This document shows positions 43,215 through 51,919 of a stretch of DNA of 52,058 nucleotides, piece by piece. Under the pieces are notes generated by a model. That model saw only the letters and a program-made list of their open reading frames with translations, was not told the DNA's origin and searched no databases. The stretch is from Nitrospirales bacterium. Lineage in GTDB: Bacteria > Nitrospirota > Nitrospiria > Nitrospirales > UBA8639. How positions within the stretch are numbered: the first letter of the stretch is position 1; every line of letters starts with the position of its first letter. The stretch is taken from assembly GCA_029261275.1 (NCBI GenBank), contig JAJDBR010000244.1, positions 1 through 52,058 of the forward strand, read 5' to 3'. Position numbers and translations under genes: made by a program.

Positions 43215-44240
43215 ATGGTGCTACGAGCCATGTTCCTTGTCGTTGGGATGATGTTAGGCATGTCCTTAGGATGGAGTCTTTCGGATGGCCAAACAGAAAT
43301 TTTGGGAATTGGTGCCGTTATTGGAGTGGTAGTCGGGATTTGCATTCTTGTTGCAGAGCAACGCTTACAGGCTGTTCCCTTGCCCGTGGCGTTATGGGGA
43401 GGGGTCGGGCTGGTCGTCAGTCTTCTGATTGCTGGATTGATTGGCCTTTCGACTGGATTAATTGGAGGATCTGAACATTCTGTTTTTTCCTTATTAGCCA
43501 CATTAATTATCTTTTTAGGCGTTCCCTATTGGGGGTTAAGCATGGGGCGGCGATTTGGCGAAGAAGGTTGGGTAGATGCTGATTCGGCCAGTGGAAGTCC
43601 TGATACGACGTTGAAGTTGAAGTTGCTGGATACGAGTGTGATTATTGATGGTCGAATTGCCGATTTATGTGACACTGGATTTATCGAAGGTACCTTGATT
43701 GTTCCCCATTTCATTCTGCAAGAATTGCAACATATTTCAGATTCATCGGACGGATTAAAGCGTGCGAGAGGGCGACGAGGGTTGGATATTCTGAATGTGC
43801 TTCAAAAGATGAATAATATCCAAGTGAAATTGGTGGAGGATGATTTCCCTCATGTGAAAGAAGTTGATACCAAGTTGATTGAATTGGGCAAACAAATGAA
43901 TGGGAAAGTGCTAACCAATGATTTTAATCTTAATAAAGTTGCGGGTATTCAAGGGGTGGAAGTGTTAAATATCAATGACCTGTGTAATGCCCTAAAACCG
44001 GTAGTACTGCCTGGAGAAACAATTCGTGTCTTTGTGTTAAAAGAAGGCAAAGAATCTGGGCAGGGTGTGGCGTATTTAGATGATGGGACCATGGTGGTCG
44101 TGGACCATGCCAGAACCTCGATAGGGAAAACGGTGGATGTGATTGTGACGAGTGTCTTGCAAACTAGCGCCGGTCGAATGATTTTTACACGCATCAAAGA
44201 AGAAAAAGAATGCGAGGAGTTAAGTTTGGCGCGTGTCTAA
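43215..44240 (+). CDS. yacL: PIN/TRAM-domain membrane protein (YacL-like)
   Basis: A 341-residue protein with four membrane segments in the first 110 residues, then a PIN nuclease-like domain (about 132-250) and a C-terminal TRAM RNA-binding domain (about 265-330). PIN acidic residues are visible: KLLDTSVIIDGRIADL, LQELQHISDSSDG and VLTNDFNLNKVA. The TRAM part reads LPGETIRVFVLKEGKESGQGVAYLDDGTMVVV. The ribosome site GAGAAGGAGAA precedes the ATG. B. subtilis YacL has the same domains and precedes ispD and ispF there too. Its cellular role is not established. It overlaps ispD by 8 bases. Confidence 0.87.
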   Translation: MVLRAMFLVVGMMLGMSLGWSLSDGQTEILGIGAVIGVVVGICILVAEQRLQAVPLPVALWGGVGLVVSLLIAGLIGLSTGLIGGSEHSVFSLLATLIIFLGVPYWGLSMGRRFGEEGWVDADSASGSPDTTLKLKLLDTSVIIDGRIADLCDTGFIEGTLIVPHFILQELQHISDSSDGLKRARGRRGLDILNVLQKMNNIQVKLVEDDFPHVKEVDTKLIELGKQMNGKVLTNDFNLNKVAGIQGVEVLNINDLCNALKPVVLPGETIRVFVLKEGKESGQGVAYLDDGTMVVVDHARTSIGKTVDVIVTSVLQTSAGRMIFTRIKEEKECEELSLARV

Positions 44241-44937
44241 ATCTGTGGTGGCGGTTGTCCCTGCCGCTGGCCAAGGGACCCGTATGGGGACGGCAACCCG
44301 CAAACAATATCTGACCTTAGGTGGTCTTCCTCTTCTCGTGTTCTCCCTCAATATTCTTCAGCAAATCCAATCCATTCGGGAAATCATCCTCACCGTTCCT
44401 GAAAACGACAGAGATTATTGTTGGTGCGACATTGTCAAGCCATTTGGGCTGGAGAAAGTCACTCAAATTGTTGCGGGTGGGCAACGTCGTCAGGATTCGG
44501 TACGCAATGCGCTTTTTGCCATTTCCGATCCTCCAGATCTCGTCTTGATTCATGATGGCGTTCGGCCATTTATCGATGACCATATCGTTGAAAATAGTAT
44601 CTCATATGCAGAACGAACTGGTGCAGCTGTTGTGGCTATGCCCATTCATGACACCGTGAAACGGGTTGACGCCGAACACGTGATTCAAGAAACTTTAAAT
44701 CGAGAAGAGCTATGGCATATTCAAACTCCTCAAACCTTTCGTTATGATTGGTTGATTGACGCCCATCACCGGGCGCAACAAGAACAATGGGAAGTCACGG
44801 ATGATGCGGCCTTGATCGAGCGAATGGGCTATCCGGTTTCCGTTGTGGAGGGAAGTTGTTTTAATATAAAGATTACGAGGCCCGATGATCTGATTTTTGG
44901 AGAGTCTATTTTAAATAGGGGCAAGCCTAATCCTTGA
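44233..44937 (+). CDS. ispD: 2-C-methyl-D-erythritol 4-phosphate cytidylyltransferase
   Basis: IspD makes CDP-ME from MEP and CTP in the non-mevalonate isoprenoid pathway. Motifs: VVPAAGQGTRMGTATRKQYL (residues 7-26, CTP loop), GGQRRQDSVRNAL, LIHDGVRPFI, TPQTFRYDWLIDAH and VTDDAALIER. Length (234) is normal. The GTG start at 44233 overlaps the end of yacL by 8 bases, so translation is probably coupled. ispF follows 63 bases after the stop. Confidence 0.94.
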   Translation: MSKSVVAVVPAAGQGTRMGTATRKQYLTLGGLPLLVFSLNILQQIQSIREIILTVPENDRDYCWCDIVKPFGLEKVTQIVAGGQRRQDSVRNALFAISDPPDLVLIHDGVRPFIDDHIVENSISYAERTGAAVVAMPIHDTVKRVDAEHVIQETLNREELWHIQTPQTFRYDWLIDAHHRAQQEQWEVTDDAALIERMGYPVSVVEGSCFNIKITRPDDLIFGESILNRGKPNP

Positions 44938-45000
44938 TGCCATCGATTAGGTTGAGAGTTTGAATTGACTCATGAGGGACACCATGTTGAAGGTCATTCT

Positions 45001-45480
45001 ATGAGAATTGGGCAGGGATACGATATCCATCCATTGCGCGAAGGTCGCGCGTTAATTTTAGGCGGGGTCACGATACCCCACTCGCAGGGCTTAGACGGCC
45101 ATTCTGATGCGGATGCATTAACACATGCTGTCTGTGATGCACTGTTGGGTGCCATGGGAGAAGGCGATCTGGGCACGCGCTATCCCGCCAGCAATCCGGC
45201 ATTTAAAGACCTTTCGAGCTTGCTCATGTTAGAAAATGTGGTGCAGACTTTGACAGCTAAGAATTATGGTCTTGTGAATCTGGATACGGTCATCTGCGCC
45301 CAGGCTCCAAAGCTTTCCCCTTTTCTGATCTCCATGCAGAAAAGTCTGGCTCAAGTACTTCAGGTAGAGTGCCATCAAGTGAATGTTAAAGTAAAAAGCG
45401 GAGAAGGAATTGGGATGATTGGACGAGCAGAAGGGATAGCAGTTTTGGCTGTTTGCTTGATTCAGTCTTTGAATTCCTGA
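45001..45480 (+). CDS. ispF: 2-C-methyl-D-erythritol 2,4-cyclodiphosphate synthase
   Basis: IspF cyclises CDP-ME 2-phosphate in the same pathway. The 159-residue protein (normal length) has RIGQGYDIHPLREGR, the metal ligands of GYDIH, LDGHSDADALTHAVCDALLGA split over residues 35-55, and VKVKSGEGIGMIGRAEGI near the end. The ATG at 45001 has GAAGG upstream; a TTG at 44965 would add 12 residues that are not family-like. cysE begins 6 to 51 bases downstream. Confidence 0.94.
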   Translation: MRIGQGYDIHPLREGRALILGGVTIPHSQGLDGHSDADALTHAVCDALLGAMGEGDLGTRYPASNPAFKDLSSLLMLENVVQTLTAKNYGLVNLDTVICAQAPKLSPFLISMQKSLAQVLQVECHQVNVKVKSGEGIGMIGRAEGIAVLAVCLIQSLNS

Positions 45481-45486
45481 GAGAAC

Positions 45487-46176
45487 ATGGCGGCCAGTAA
45501 TGGGTTTTCGGTGGTCCGAGAAAGTGGATGCATGCCTAAGGTGACGCAAATTGCAAAAGATTTACAGGCGGTGTTTGAGCGTGATCCAGCTGCCACAAGC
45601 CGCGTAGAGGTCTTCCTCACCTATTCGGGGTTTCATGCCCTTTTGGCCTATCGGGTTTCCCATTGGCTTTGGAGTTGCCACATTCCGTTTTTCCCTCGAC
45701 TCATTTCTCAATTGGCACGTTGGGTGACAGGGGTGGAAATACATCCAGGCGCAACCATTGGAGCTGGGTTCTTCATTGATCATGGGATGGGAGTGGTGAT
45801 TGGTGAAACAACAGAAATTGGGGATTATGTGACCTTGTTTCAGGGAGTCACGTTGGGAGGAACCGGGAAAGAACGGGGAAAGCGGCATCCAACGTTGGGA
45901 AACCACGTGGTCGTGGGTGCCGGAGCAAAAGTGTTAGGTGGTATTTGTATTGGTGATAATGTGAAGGTTGGTGCCAATGCCGTGGTCTTGCGGTCCGTCC
46001 CGCCGAATTCCACTGTTGTTGGAAATCCTGGACGCATTGTCAAATACGATGGGGAGCGTCTCCCTGAAGCCACGATGGATCACACCAATATTCCGGATCC
46101 CATTGCTGAACGCTTTGAAGCGATGGAACAGGAATTGATCGTTCTTCGAAAGAAAGTTGAAGAGGTAGATTCGTAG
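45487..46176 (+). CDS. cysE: Serine O-acetyltransferase
   Basis: CysE acetylates L-serine with acetyl-CoA, the first step of cysteine synthesis. The conserved protein starts at [21 protein letters not shown] (ATG at 45532); the ATG at 45487 would add 15 residues and lies 6 bases after ispF. The body has the short-CysE left-handed beta-helix: [46 protein letters not shown] and [15 protein letters not shown]. Catalytic His (FIDHGMG) and Asp-like residues are present. As in Bacillus it follows ispF, although gltX, which lies between them there, is absent here. Confidence 0.92.
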   Translation: MAASNGFSVVRESGCMPKVTQIAKDLQAVFERDPAATSRVEVFLTYSGFHALLAYRVSHWLWSCHIPFFPRLISQLARWVTGVEIHPGATIGAGFFIDHGMGVVIGETTEIGDYVTLFQGVTLGGTGKERGKRHPTLGNHVVVGAGAKVLGGICIGDNVKVGANAVVLRSVPPNSTVVGNPGRIVKYDGERLPEATMDHTNIPDPIAERFEAMEQELIVLRKKVEEVDS

Positions 46177-46201
46177 GCCAAATTTTGAAGGAAGATTGGC
46201 C
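46176..46201 (+). terminator. Possible terminator after cysE
   Basis: GGCCAA (46176-46181) and TTGGCC (46196-46201) can pair over a 14-base loop, overlapping the last base of the cysE stop codon. It is followed by CTTTATATTG, a poor T tract, so termination is uncertain. Confidence 0.35.
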
Positions 46202-46308
46202 CTTTATATTGTCTTAGCTGCCAGGCTCTTTTACACTATAGACGAATCATTAATTGGTATATTTGGATAGAAAAATTTGGTAGATGCTTCGTGGAAGGAG
46301 TTGAAGTG

Positions 46309-47232
46309 ATGACACCTCGTGTGAAAGAAATTTTGCGAAATTATGATGGGAATTCCCCAGGTGTATTAATGAATCTTGCACGGTTGCTGATGAACGGAAT
46401 GCTAGGAGGAACTGGACGTTTAGTGATCCTCCCAGTTGATCAGGGGTTTGAACATGGACCTGCCAGAAGTTTTGCGGTCAATACCTCAGGGTACGACCCA
46501 CATTATCATTTTCAATTGGGTATTGAAGCTGGTTGTAATGCCTATGCGGCTCCGCTAGGGTTTCTTGAAGCAGGAGCAGCAGAATTTTCAGGTCAAATCC
46601 CTCTCATCCTGAAGCTCAATAACAATGATTCTTTACTTGAAACTAAAGATCCGAATTCCGCAATCACGGGAAGTGTGAGGGATGCCCTGCGGTTGGGGTG
46701 TTGCGCCGTGGGGTATACGATTTACCCAGGATCGGCGCATAGCCAAGAAATGTATCAACACCTGAGAGAGATTGCCGAAGAGGCCAAATCTTATGGTCTT
46801 GCTGTTGTAGTCTGGTCCTATCCCCGTGGTTCGGGGTTAAGTAAAGAAGGAGAGACGGCAATCGATGTCGTGGCGTATGCCGCGCAAATCGCGGCGCAAC
46901 TCGGAGCGCATATTGTTAAAGTGAAAGTCCCCAGCGCTCACTTAGAACAAGCTGCCGCTAAGAAAGTGTATGAAGCTGGGAAAATCCCGATCAGTACACC
47001 AGCTGATCGCATTCGACATGTGGTCCAAAGTACATTTGATGGTCGACGAATTGTGATCTTTTCAGGTGGAGCGAAGGGCGAAGATCAAAAGATTTTTGAT
47101 GAAGCGCGAGCGATTCGAGATGGTGGCGGTTTCGGTTCGATCATTGGTCGAAATTCCTTTCAACGTCAAAAGCCTCAAGCACTGGAATTTCTCACCACCG
47201 CCATGAAAATCTACGCTGGAACCCTGGCCTGA
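46309..47232 (+). CDS. fbaB: Class I fructose-bisphosphate aldolase (DhnA type)
   Basis: A DhnA/FbaB-family Schiff-base aldolase of 307 residues that splits fructose-1,6-bisphosphate in glycolysis or makes it in gluconeogenesis. Evidence: LVILPVDQGFEHGPARSF near residue 42, LILKLNNNDSLL, VGYTIYPGS, WSYPRGSG and the IVKVKVPSA region with the likely Schiff-base Lys, then FSGGAKGEDQK and GSIIGRNSFQR. The ATG at 46309 has GGAAGGAG as ribosome site; a GTG at 46291 overlaps it. A clear terminator follows. Confidence 0.9.
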   Translation: MTPRVKEILRNYDGNSPGVLMNLARLLMNGMLGGTGRLVILPVDQGFEHGPARSFAVNTSGYDPHYHFQLGIEAGCNAYAAPLGFLEAGAAEFSGQIPLILKLNNNDSLLETKDPNSAITGSVRDALRLGCCAVGYTIYPGSAHSQEMYQHLREIAEEAKSYGLAVVVWSYPRGSGLSKEGETAIDVVAYAAQIAAQLGAHIVKVKVPSAHLEQAAAKKVYEAGKIPISTPADRIRHVVQSTFDGRRIVIFSGGAKGEDQKIFDEARAIRDGGGFGSIIGRNSFQRQKPQALEFLTTAMKIYAGTLA

Positions 47233-47274
47233 ATATTCAGAGGCTGCGGTAGTGCCTTTTAGTGGTTTCGATTG

Positions 47275-47304
47275 AACCATCCCCCTAATAGGGTAATGGT
47301 TTTT
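47275..47304 (+). terminator. Rho-independent terminator after the aldolase gene
   Basis: AACCAT pairs with ATGGTT (47275-47280 and 47296-47301), with an inner CCC/GGG pairing around TAATA, followed by TTTTTG. It lies 43 bases after the aldolase stop. Confidence 0.75.
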
Positions 47305-47353
47305 GTGGAGTAAATTAGTGTCTGACCCTTATACTTCAGCGTACAGCGAATAG

Positions 47354-48088
47354 TTAGTATAATACCTGAGTTAAGTAAAGCCCATGGGGTGGTGCCGTAC
47401 GTCCGGCGGCTCTTCGATTTTTTGATTCCAAGATCTCTTCGATTGTATTTCCGTTACGCTTGTGTTGCCCAACTTCCACCAGTGTTCCTACGATAGAGCG
47501 TACCATTTGTTTCAAAAAACGATCCCCTTCAATACGGATCAACAATGACAGTGATTCCGAATGAAGAGAAAGATGTGAAATTGTGCAAATGGGGTTGATG
47601 GTTTGTGAGCGTTGTCCACGAAATGATGTGAAATCATGGGTGCCTAAAAATTGTGAAATAGCTTGGCGCATGACATCCGTATCCAGAGGGTAAGGGAAAT
47701 GCCAGGTTCGATGGCGGTCCAAGGCTGGTCGAAAGGGTCGTAGAGTCATTCGATATTCATACATTTTCCCCTTGGCGCTGAAACGTGCATGGAAATCATT
47801 TGGGACCTGTTCGCTGGAGATAACAGAAATATCTTTGGGGAGGTAACGGTTAAGTGCTGGGGCCCATTGGGCGTTGGCCAACGATTTGTGGGTTTGAAAG
47901 CTCGCCACTTGACCCAAGGCATGAACCCCTGAATCGGTCCTCCCCGCTCCAATGATTGCAAGGTGTTGGTGGGTAATCTTGGCAAGAGCTTCTTCAAGAA
48001 CACCCTGAATCGTAGGATGGTTAGGTTGTTGTTGCCAACCGGCATACGCGGTACCTTCGTATTCTATTGTGAGTTTGATTGTGGCCAT
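47354..48088 (-). CDS. truA: tRNA pseudouridine synthase A
   Basis: TruA makes pseudouridine at positions 38-40 of tRNA anticodon arms. The 244-residue protein has IEYEGTAYAGWQQQPN at the start, IIGAGRTDSGVHALGQVASF with the catalytic Asp, YRMTLRPFRPALDRHRTWHF and the DFTSFRGQRS loop. Length is normal. It is convergent with the aldolase gene and separated from the amidase gene by 147 bases, which contain no gene. Confidence 0.94.
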   Translation of the reverse strand: MATIKLTIEYEGTAYAGWQQQPNHPTIQGVLEEALAKITHQHLAIIGAGRTDSGVHALGQVASFQTHKSLANAQWAPALNRYLPKDISVISSEQVPNDFHARFSAKGKMYEYRMTLRPFRPALDRHRTWHFPYPLDTDVMRQAISQFLGTHDFTSFRGQRSQTINPICTISHLSLHSESLSLLIRIEGDRFLKQMVRSIVGTLVEVGQHKRNGNTIEEILESKNRRAAGRTAPPHGLYLTQVLY

Positions 48089-48235
48089 AAGATTTTTGGA
48101 GGCTGATTTGAAAGATGAAATGAGACAACCAATACGTTGGCGATGAAAAGGAAATATGGAGAGATGTTACCGGACGGGCTGCTGGAATAAAAGGTGCTGC
48201 ACTAGCAGAAGAAAGGATGATTTGAAACGGAGAAC

Positions 48236-49513
48236 TTAGCGAGAAGCGGTTTGTAAGGGCCTGATATATGATTTGATACCCTCAAAGATTCCCTGAGCCA
48301 TACGTTTTTGATAGGTAGAACTTTTGAGAAGCTTTTCTTCTGTTGGGTTGGAGATGAAGGCAATTTCAGCCAGAATGGCCGGCATAGTTGTCATGCGAAG
48401 GACAAAGAACGGCGCTGTTTTTACCCCATGATCTTTTATTTTATAAAAAGGTTTGAGGTATGTCACAAGGGCCTTTTTTGTGGTCCAAGCAAACTCCTGA
48501 GAATCTTCAATTTTTTTGTCATGGAGTTTGTCAGCAAGAATAAACTGCCAAGCTGGTCCATTATCTTCAAGCGGAGTGCCGTTTTCTCGTGCAGCAACCT
48601 CAAGTGCCCGTGGGTCACTGGCTTCACCAAAATGATACAGTTCCAGTCCCTTTATCGTCTTTTTTGGATGAGAATTAATATGAATGGACACAAAAATATC
48701 GGCTTTGTGTTCATTCGCAAAAGTTGCGCGATCTTTTAATTCGATAAAGACATCCGTTTTCCGTGTCATGAAAACTTTGGCCTTGGTTTGTTTAACCAGC
48801 AGATCCCGAAGATGGGTGGAAATTTTTAAGACAATGTCTTTTTCTCTGGTCCCTTTTCGACCCAAGGCGCCAGGGTCTTTCCCCCCATGGCCAGGGTCGA
48901 GCACAATGATCATATTTTTTTTAGGGACAGAAGTTACAGGAGGGGCAATATGCACTGGCGGCGGCGGAGTCTTTGTCTTACCCGTTTTTGCGGATAGTGC
49001 TTTTGGTGGCTTTGGAGCCTTAACAATTGTGGCTTTCTTGGAAGGGGCAGGGTAGAGATCTACCACGATGCGTGGAGGCTTATGAAGGACATACCATTTA
49101 TAGCCCTTCCATGGTTTTGTGGGAATCGAAAGGATAAGGGTCCCTTTCGCCGTTCTGGAAATCGATAGATCAATGGGAAATGTGTTGGTGGTGGTTTTCG
49201 AAAGAGCCTTTTTAAGGATGCGGGTATTGGGAAACTTGAGTTGAAATTCTGTATCGTTTCGTTGATCAGTAGATGCAGGTTGAGCATCTCGATTTAAGTC
49301 AAGGACAAGACGGGTATATTTTTTATGCTGATGGGCTCGAATGTTACGGATAGATGTGGAAGGCGTACGTTTTGCGACCAACGAAAGGTACGAGGATGTT
49401 TCCCACGCCAATGGAAGTGGCTTCCCAATCTCTCCCCCAAAGCTTGGTAGCGAAAGAGCGAGAACCAACAAAAGCGAGCTAGAAGTAATAAATGCGTTTT
49501 GATAGGGGGGCAT
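48236..49513 (-). CDS. amiC: N-acetylmuramoyl-L-alanine amidase with AMIN domain
   Basis: A secreted peptidoglycan amidase that cleaves the bond between MurNAc and the stem peptide during cell separation. From the ATG at 49513 the protein has 425 residues: signal peptide (SSLLLVLALSLPSFGGE), an AMIN targeting domain (about 45-150; YTRLVLDLNRDAQPA), a Pro/Lys linker (about 155-195), and a zinc amidase_3 domain with IIVLDPGHGGKDPG, DIFVSIHINSHP and the catalytic Glu of ILAEIAFISN. The next in-frame start upstream (49660) gives a non-secretory extension and is not favoured. The symbol is by architecture. Confidence 0.9.
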   Translation of the reverse strand: MPPYQNAFITSSSLLLVLALSLPSFGGEIGKPLPLAWETSSYLSLVAKRTPSTSIRNIRAHQHKKYTRLVLDLNRDAQPASTDQRNDTEFQLKFPNTRILKKALSKTTTNTFPIDLSISRTAKGTLILSIPTKPWKGYKWYVLHKPPRIVVDLYPAPSKKATIVKAPKPPKALSAKTGKTKTPPPPVHIAPPVTSVPKKNMIIVLDPGHGGKDPGALGRKGTREKDIVLKISTHLRDLLVKQTKAKVFMTRKTDVFIELKDRATFANEHKADIFVSIHINSHPKKTIKGLELYHFGEASDPRALEVAARENGTPLEDNGPAWQFILADKLHDKKIEDSQEFAWTTKKALVTYLKPFYKIKDHGVKTAPFFVLRMTTMPAILAEIAFISNPTEEKLLKSSTYQKRMAQGIFEGIKSYIRPLQTASR

Positions 49514-49650
49514 AGAGAGTAAAACCGTTTCTATCTTTTTCCCAGATGATGCCCTTCTTGTCAAGCAAGGTCGAATTGGATCTTGCTCCATTTGAGAGGG
49601 TAAACTGGGCAGGAACCCGTGGTTAAGGTGAGGAGAAAAGTGAAAGAGAC

Positions 49651-50199
49651 ATGACGCCAAAGCATCTTATCATTGATGGCTACAATGTGTTAGGCGCGAT
49701 GGGGTTGCCTCCCCAACGAGTGATCGGCCAAGGGGAAGGTCATCGTGATCATTTTGTGTCACGCTTGGGCCTGTATTCGCAAGCTATTCACTGTCCAATT
49801 ACCGTGATATTTGATGCCTGGCGACAACCAGGGAACATGAGGCAAACCAGTCATCAGACCGGAGTGACGGTCATGTTTTCTTCGGAGGGCGAACGAGCAG
49901 ACCAAGTCATTCAACAACTCATTCGGCAGTTTGGAAATGAGACGGCGGTTGTGTCATCGGATCTTGAAGTCATCAATGTCGCACGGGCTTTTGGGGCCTT
50001 CGTTATTCGTTCCGAGGAATTTCTAACTCGGTTGCAAAAAGGAAGTCAGCAACGAACATCCGTTCGTTCTGCCAGAGGAACATCTGATGCAAAAGATGAA
50101 AGTGACGATGTGTCGATAAGGGGCAAAGATAAGAAAGGCAATCCCCGAAAATTGCCCAAAAAACTTCGGCAACGAAATCGCATTATGAAGAGATTTTAA
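49651..50199 (+). CDS. NYN-domain putative RNase (YacP-like)
   Basis: A 182-residue NYN/PIN-like nuclease domain protein (YacP/Rae1 group): LIIDGYNVLGAMG, with the conserved Asp, ITVIFDAWRQPG, VMFSSEGERADQVIQQ and VVSSDLEVINVARAFG. The first 135 residues form the domain; the tail (NPRKLPKKLRQRN) is basic. B. subtilis Rae1, of this family, cleaves mRNA on ribosomes; that role is inferred here. The gene is divergent from the amidase and its 3' end overlaps the tatD stop by 17 bases. Confidence 0.82.
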   Translation: MTPKHLIIDGYNVLGAMGLPPQRVIGQGEGHRDHFVSRLGLYSQAIHCPITVIFDAWRQPGNMRQTSHQTGVTVMFSSEGERADQVIQQLIRQFGNETAVVSSDLEVINVARAFGAFVIRSEEFLTRLQKGSQQRTSVRSARGTSDAKDESDDVSIRGKDKKGNPRKLPKKLRQRNRIMKRF

Positions 50200-50965
50200 A
50201 GAGCCGTTTGGCGTTATTTGTGGTTAATTCTGAAATCTGAGAGAGCCCCACTGTCGAGCCTTCATATTTTAATTCAGCTATTTGTTCCGCAACATATTTC
50301 ACATAGGCCGATTCGTTGCGTTTCCCTCGAAACGGGACCGGGGTGAGATAGGGTGCGTCAGTTTCGATAAGAATGCGGTCATCCGGAACAGTGCGAATCA
50401 CGTCTCGGAGAAGCGTAGCATTGCGAAAGGTAATAATCCCCGAAAACGATAGATAAAACCCAAGATCTAAGGCTTCTTTTGCCAACCAAGGGTCACCTGA
50501 AAAACAATGAAAGACGCCTCCCACCGATTCAGCATGCTCTTCTCGGAGAATGGTCATCGTATCTTCTTGGGCTTCTCGTGTGTGGATGACAAGGGGGAGG
50601 TTGAGGGATTTGGCTAACGCTATTTGATTACGGAATTGCTGGCGTTGAGTTTCGCGGGGGGAATGATCGTAGTGATAATCAAGTCCGATCTCTCCAAACG
50701 CCACGACCTTAGGACTCTGAGCTAATTGACGCAATTCTTCATTCCAATGGGGTTCGATTCGTTTGACTTCATGGGGATGAACGCCAACGGTGGCATACAC
50801 GTTCGGACGTTCAGTTGCTAACTTCACCGCAGAGGTGCTCGTCGACAGGTCGCAACCAATTGTAATGAAGGCTTTAACCCCAGCTTCTTCAGCACGCTGA
50901 AAGACCGCTTCCCGATCTGTATCGTACCGCAAATCATCCAAATGCACATGGGTATCAATCAACAT
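50183..50965 (-). CDS. tatD: TatD-family metal-dependent hydrolase
   Basis: A TIM-barrel metallo-hydrolase related to the TatD DNases. Metal ligands are visible: LIDTHVHLDDL (H-x-H), VAFGEIGLDYHYD (Glu), VIHTREA and GVFHCFSGD (His), and ILIETDAPYLTP (Asp). Length (260 residues) is normal. The gene sits head-on to the NYN gene with a 17-base overlap of stops. Substrates in vivo are uncertain; 3'-5' DNA exonuclease activity is known for the E. coli protein. Confidence 0.93.
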   Translation of the reverse strand: MLIDTHVHLDDLRYDTDREAVFQRAEEAGVKAFITIGCDLSTSTSAVKLATERPNVYATVGVHPHEVKRIEPHWNEELRQLAQSPKVVAFGEIGLDYHYDHSPRETQRQQFRNQIALAKSLNLPLVIHTREAQEDTMTILREEHAESVGGVFHCFSGDPWLAKEALDLGFYLSFSGIITFRNATLLRDVIRTVPDDRILIETDAPYLTPVPFRGKRNESAYVKYVAEQIAELKYEGSTVGLSQISELTTNNAKRLFKISS

Positions 50966-51085
50966 GAAATAACTCCTTTGTTCCTAAGTCTGGCATGGTA
51001 ACATATTCAAGGAATAGGTTGTAGGTATGAGTGGGGTGTTCCCCATATATTGATCCAACTAGGATGCAAATAATGAGGGCTCTAA

Positions 51086-51625
51086 ATGTCTTTTGACGAA
51101 GAATGGTTTCGAATGATTAATGGGGCGGCTGGCCAATGGTCTGCGTTGGATAGGCTTATGTTTCAGTGTTCCCAAGAGAGCAATTTGCTCATTCCTGGAA
51201 TTTTGGCAGTGACGTTTTGGGGATGGGTTAAATGGGACGAGGCCAAATTTGCGGCACCTTCCTTAGGAGTATTGGTTGGGTTCAGTGATTTACTTGGCGG
51301 GCAATTAAAAAATCTGATTGCGCGTCCTCGTCCCTGTCAAATTCTTTCACAGGTTCATGAAATGGTGGGATGTGGGGGAAGCTATAGTATGCCGTCCAAT
51401 CACGCAGTGAATTCTAGCACTGCCATCGCATTTCTGGTCACTCTCTATCCTTCACTAGGATGGATCCTATTGCCCCTAATGGGTCTTATCGGGCTCTCAC
51501 GAGTCTATTTGGGTGCGCATTATGGCACGGATGTATTGGTGGGGTGGGGGATTGGGGTGGTGTTAGGTGGCGGTGTGGCATATTTGCTGAAAACCAAAGT
51601 TTTTTCTCGAAAGAAAGAAAGCTAG
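51086..51625 (+). CDS. PAP2-family membrane phosphatase
   Basis: A 179-residue inner-membrane phosphatase. The three-part PAP2 signature is complete: KNLIARPRP, PSNHAVNSS and SRVYLGAHYGTDV, with membrane helices around. It may dephosphorylate undecaprenyl pyrophosphate or phosphatidyl lipids, and could work with the LPS genes of the window (for example, removing lipid A phosphates), but its substrate is not seen. It has no ribosome site of note (AAATAATGAGGG). The gene is transcribed away from tatD. Confidence 0.85.
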   Translation: MSFDEEWFRMINGAAGQWSALDRLMFQCSQESNLLIPGILAVTFWGWVKWDEAKFAAPSLGVLVGFSDLLGGQLKNLIARPRPCQILSQVHEMVGCGGSYSMPSNHAVNSSTAIAFLVTLYPSLGWILLPLMGLIGLSRVYLGAHYGTDVLVGWGIGVVLGGGVAYLLKTKVFSRKKES

Positions 51626-51751
51626 AAGGTTGCTTGAACCAATGACGTTGGGATCCTGCTCCTCTCCATTTTCTTCCTTCGTTCCAACTAGAATTTGGTG
51701 TTTTTCTCCTAATTTACCTCAAAGCTTTTTTGCTAAGTATTTTCTCCAAAT
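51626..51751. other. Intergenic spacer before repeat copy C
   Basis: About 125 bases of T-rich sequence (TTCTTCCTTCG, TTTTTCTCC) between the PAP2 gene and the repeat. No gene or clear hairpin was seen. Confidence 0.4.
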
Positions 51752-51900
51752 GGTGCCTTTCCGGGTTTCGGCCCGGCGGCCGAGGCCCTTTTCTTTCGGG
51801 AAAAGGACCCAAAGCCATTTACACCCAACTCGGCCCTATTCGTTCTGACGTAATCAACGGAATGTCGGACCAACTCGCTCCGCTCAAACAAGGTCCGACA
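51752..51900 (-). repeat. Dispersed structured repeat, copy C
   Basis: Minus-strand copy of the same family as copies A and B. The box reads CCTTGTTTGAGCGGAGCGAG, then TTGGTCCG; about 60 bases later comes ATGGCTTTGGG and a hairpin CCTTTTC-CCGAAA-GAAAAGG (51787-51806 on plus). It also has a GC-rich palindromic end. The IS3-family element begins about 20 bases beyond it. Confidence 0.75.
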
Positions 51901-51919
51901 ATTCTTTAGAACGTCAGCC

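Noticed and set aside
43109-43474. Plus-strand frame of 121 codons overlapping yacL
   Set aside because: It lies in another frame of the yacL start region, which has strong family evidence.
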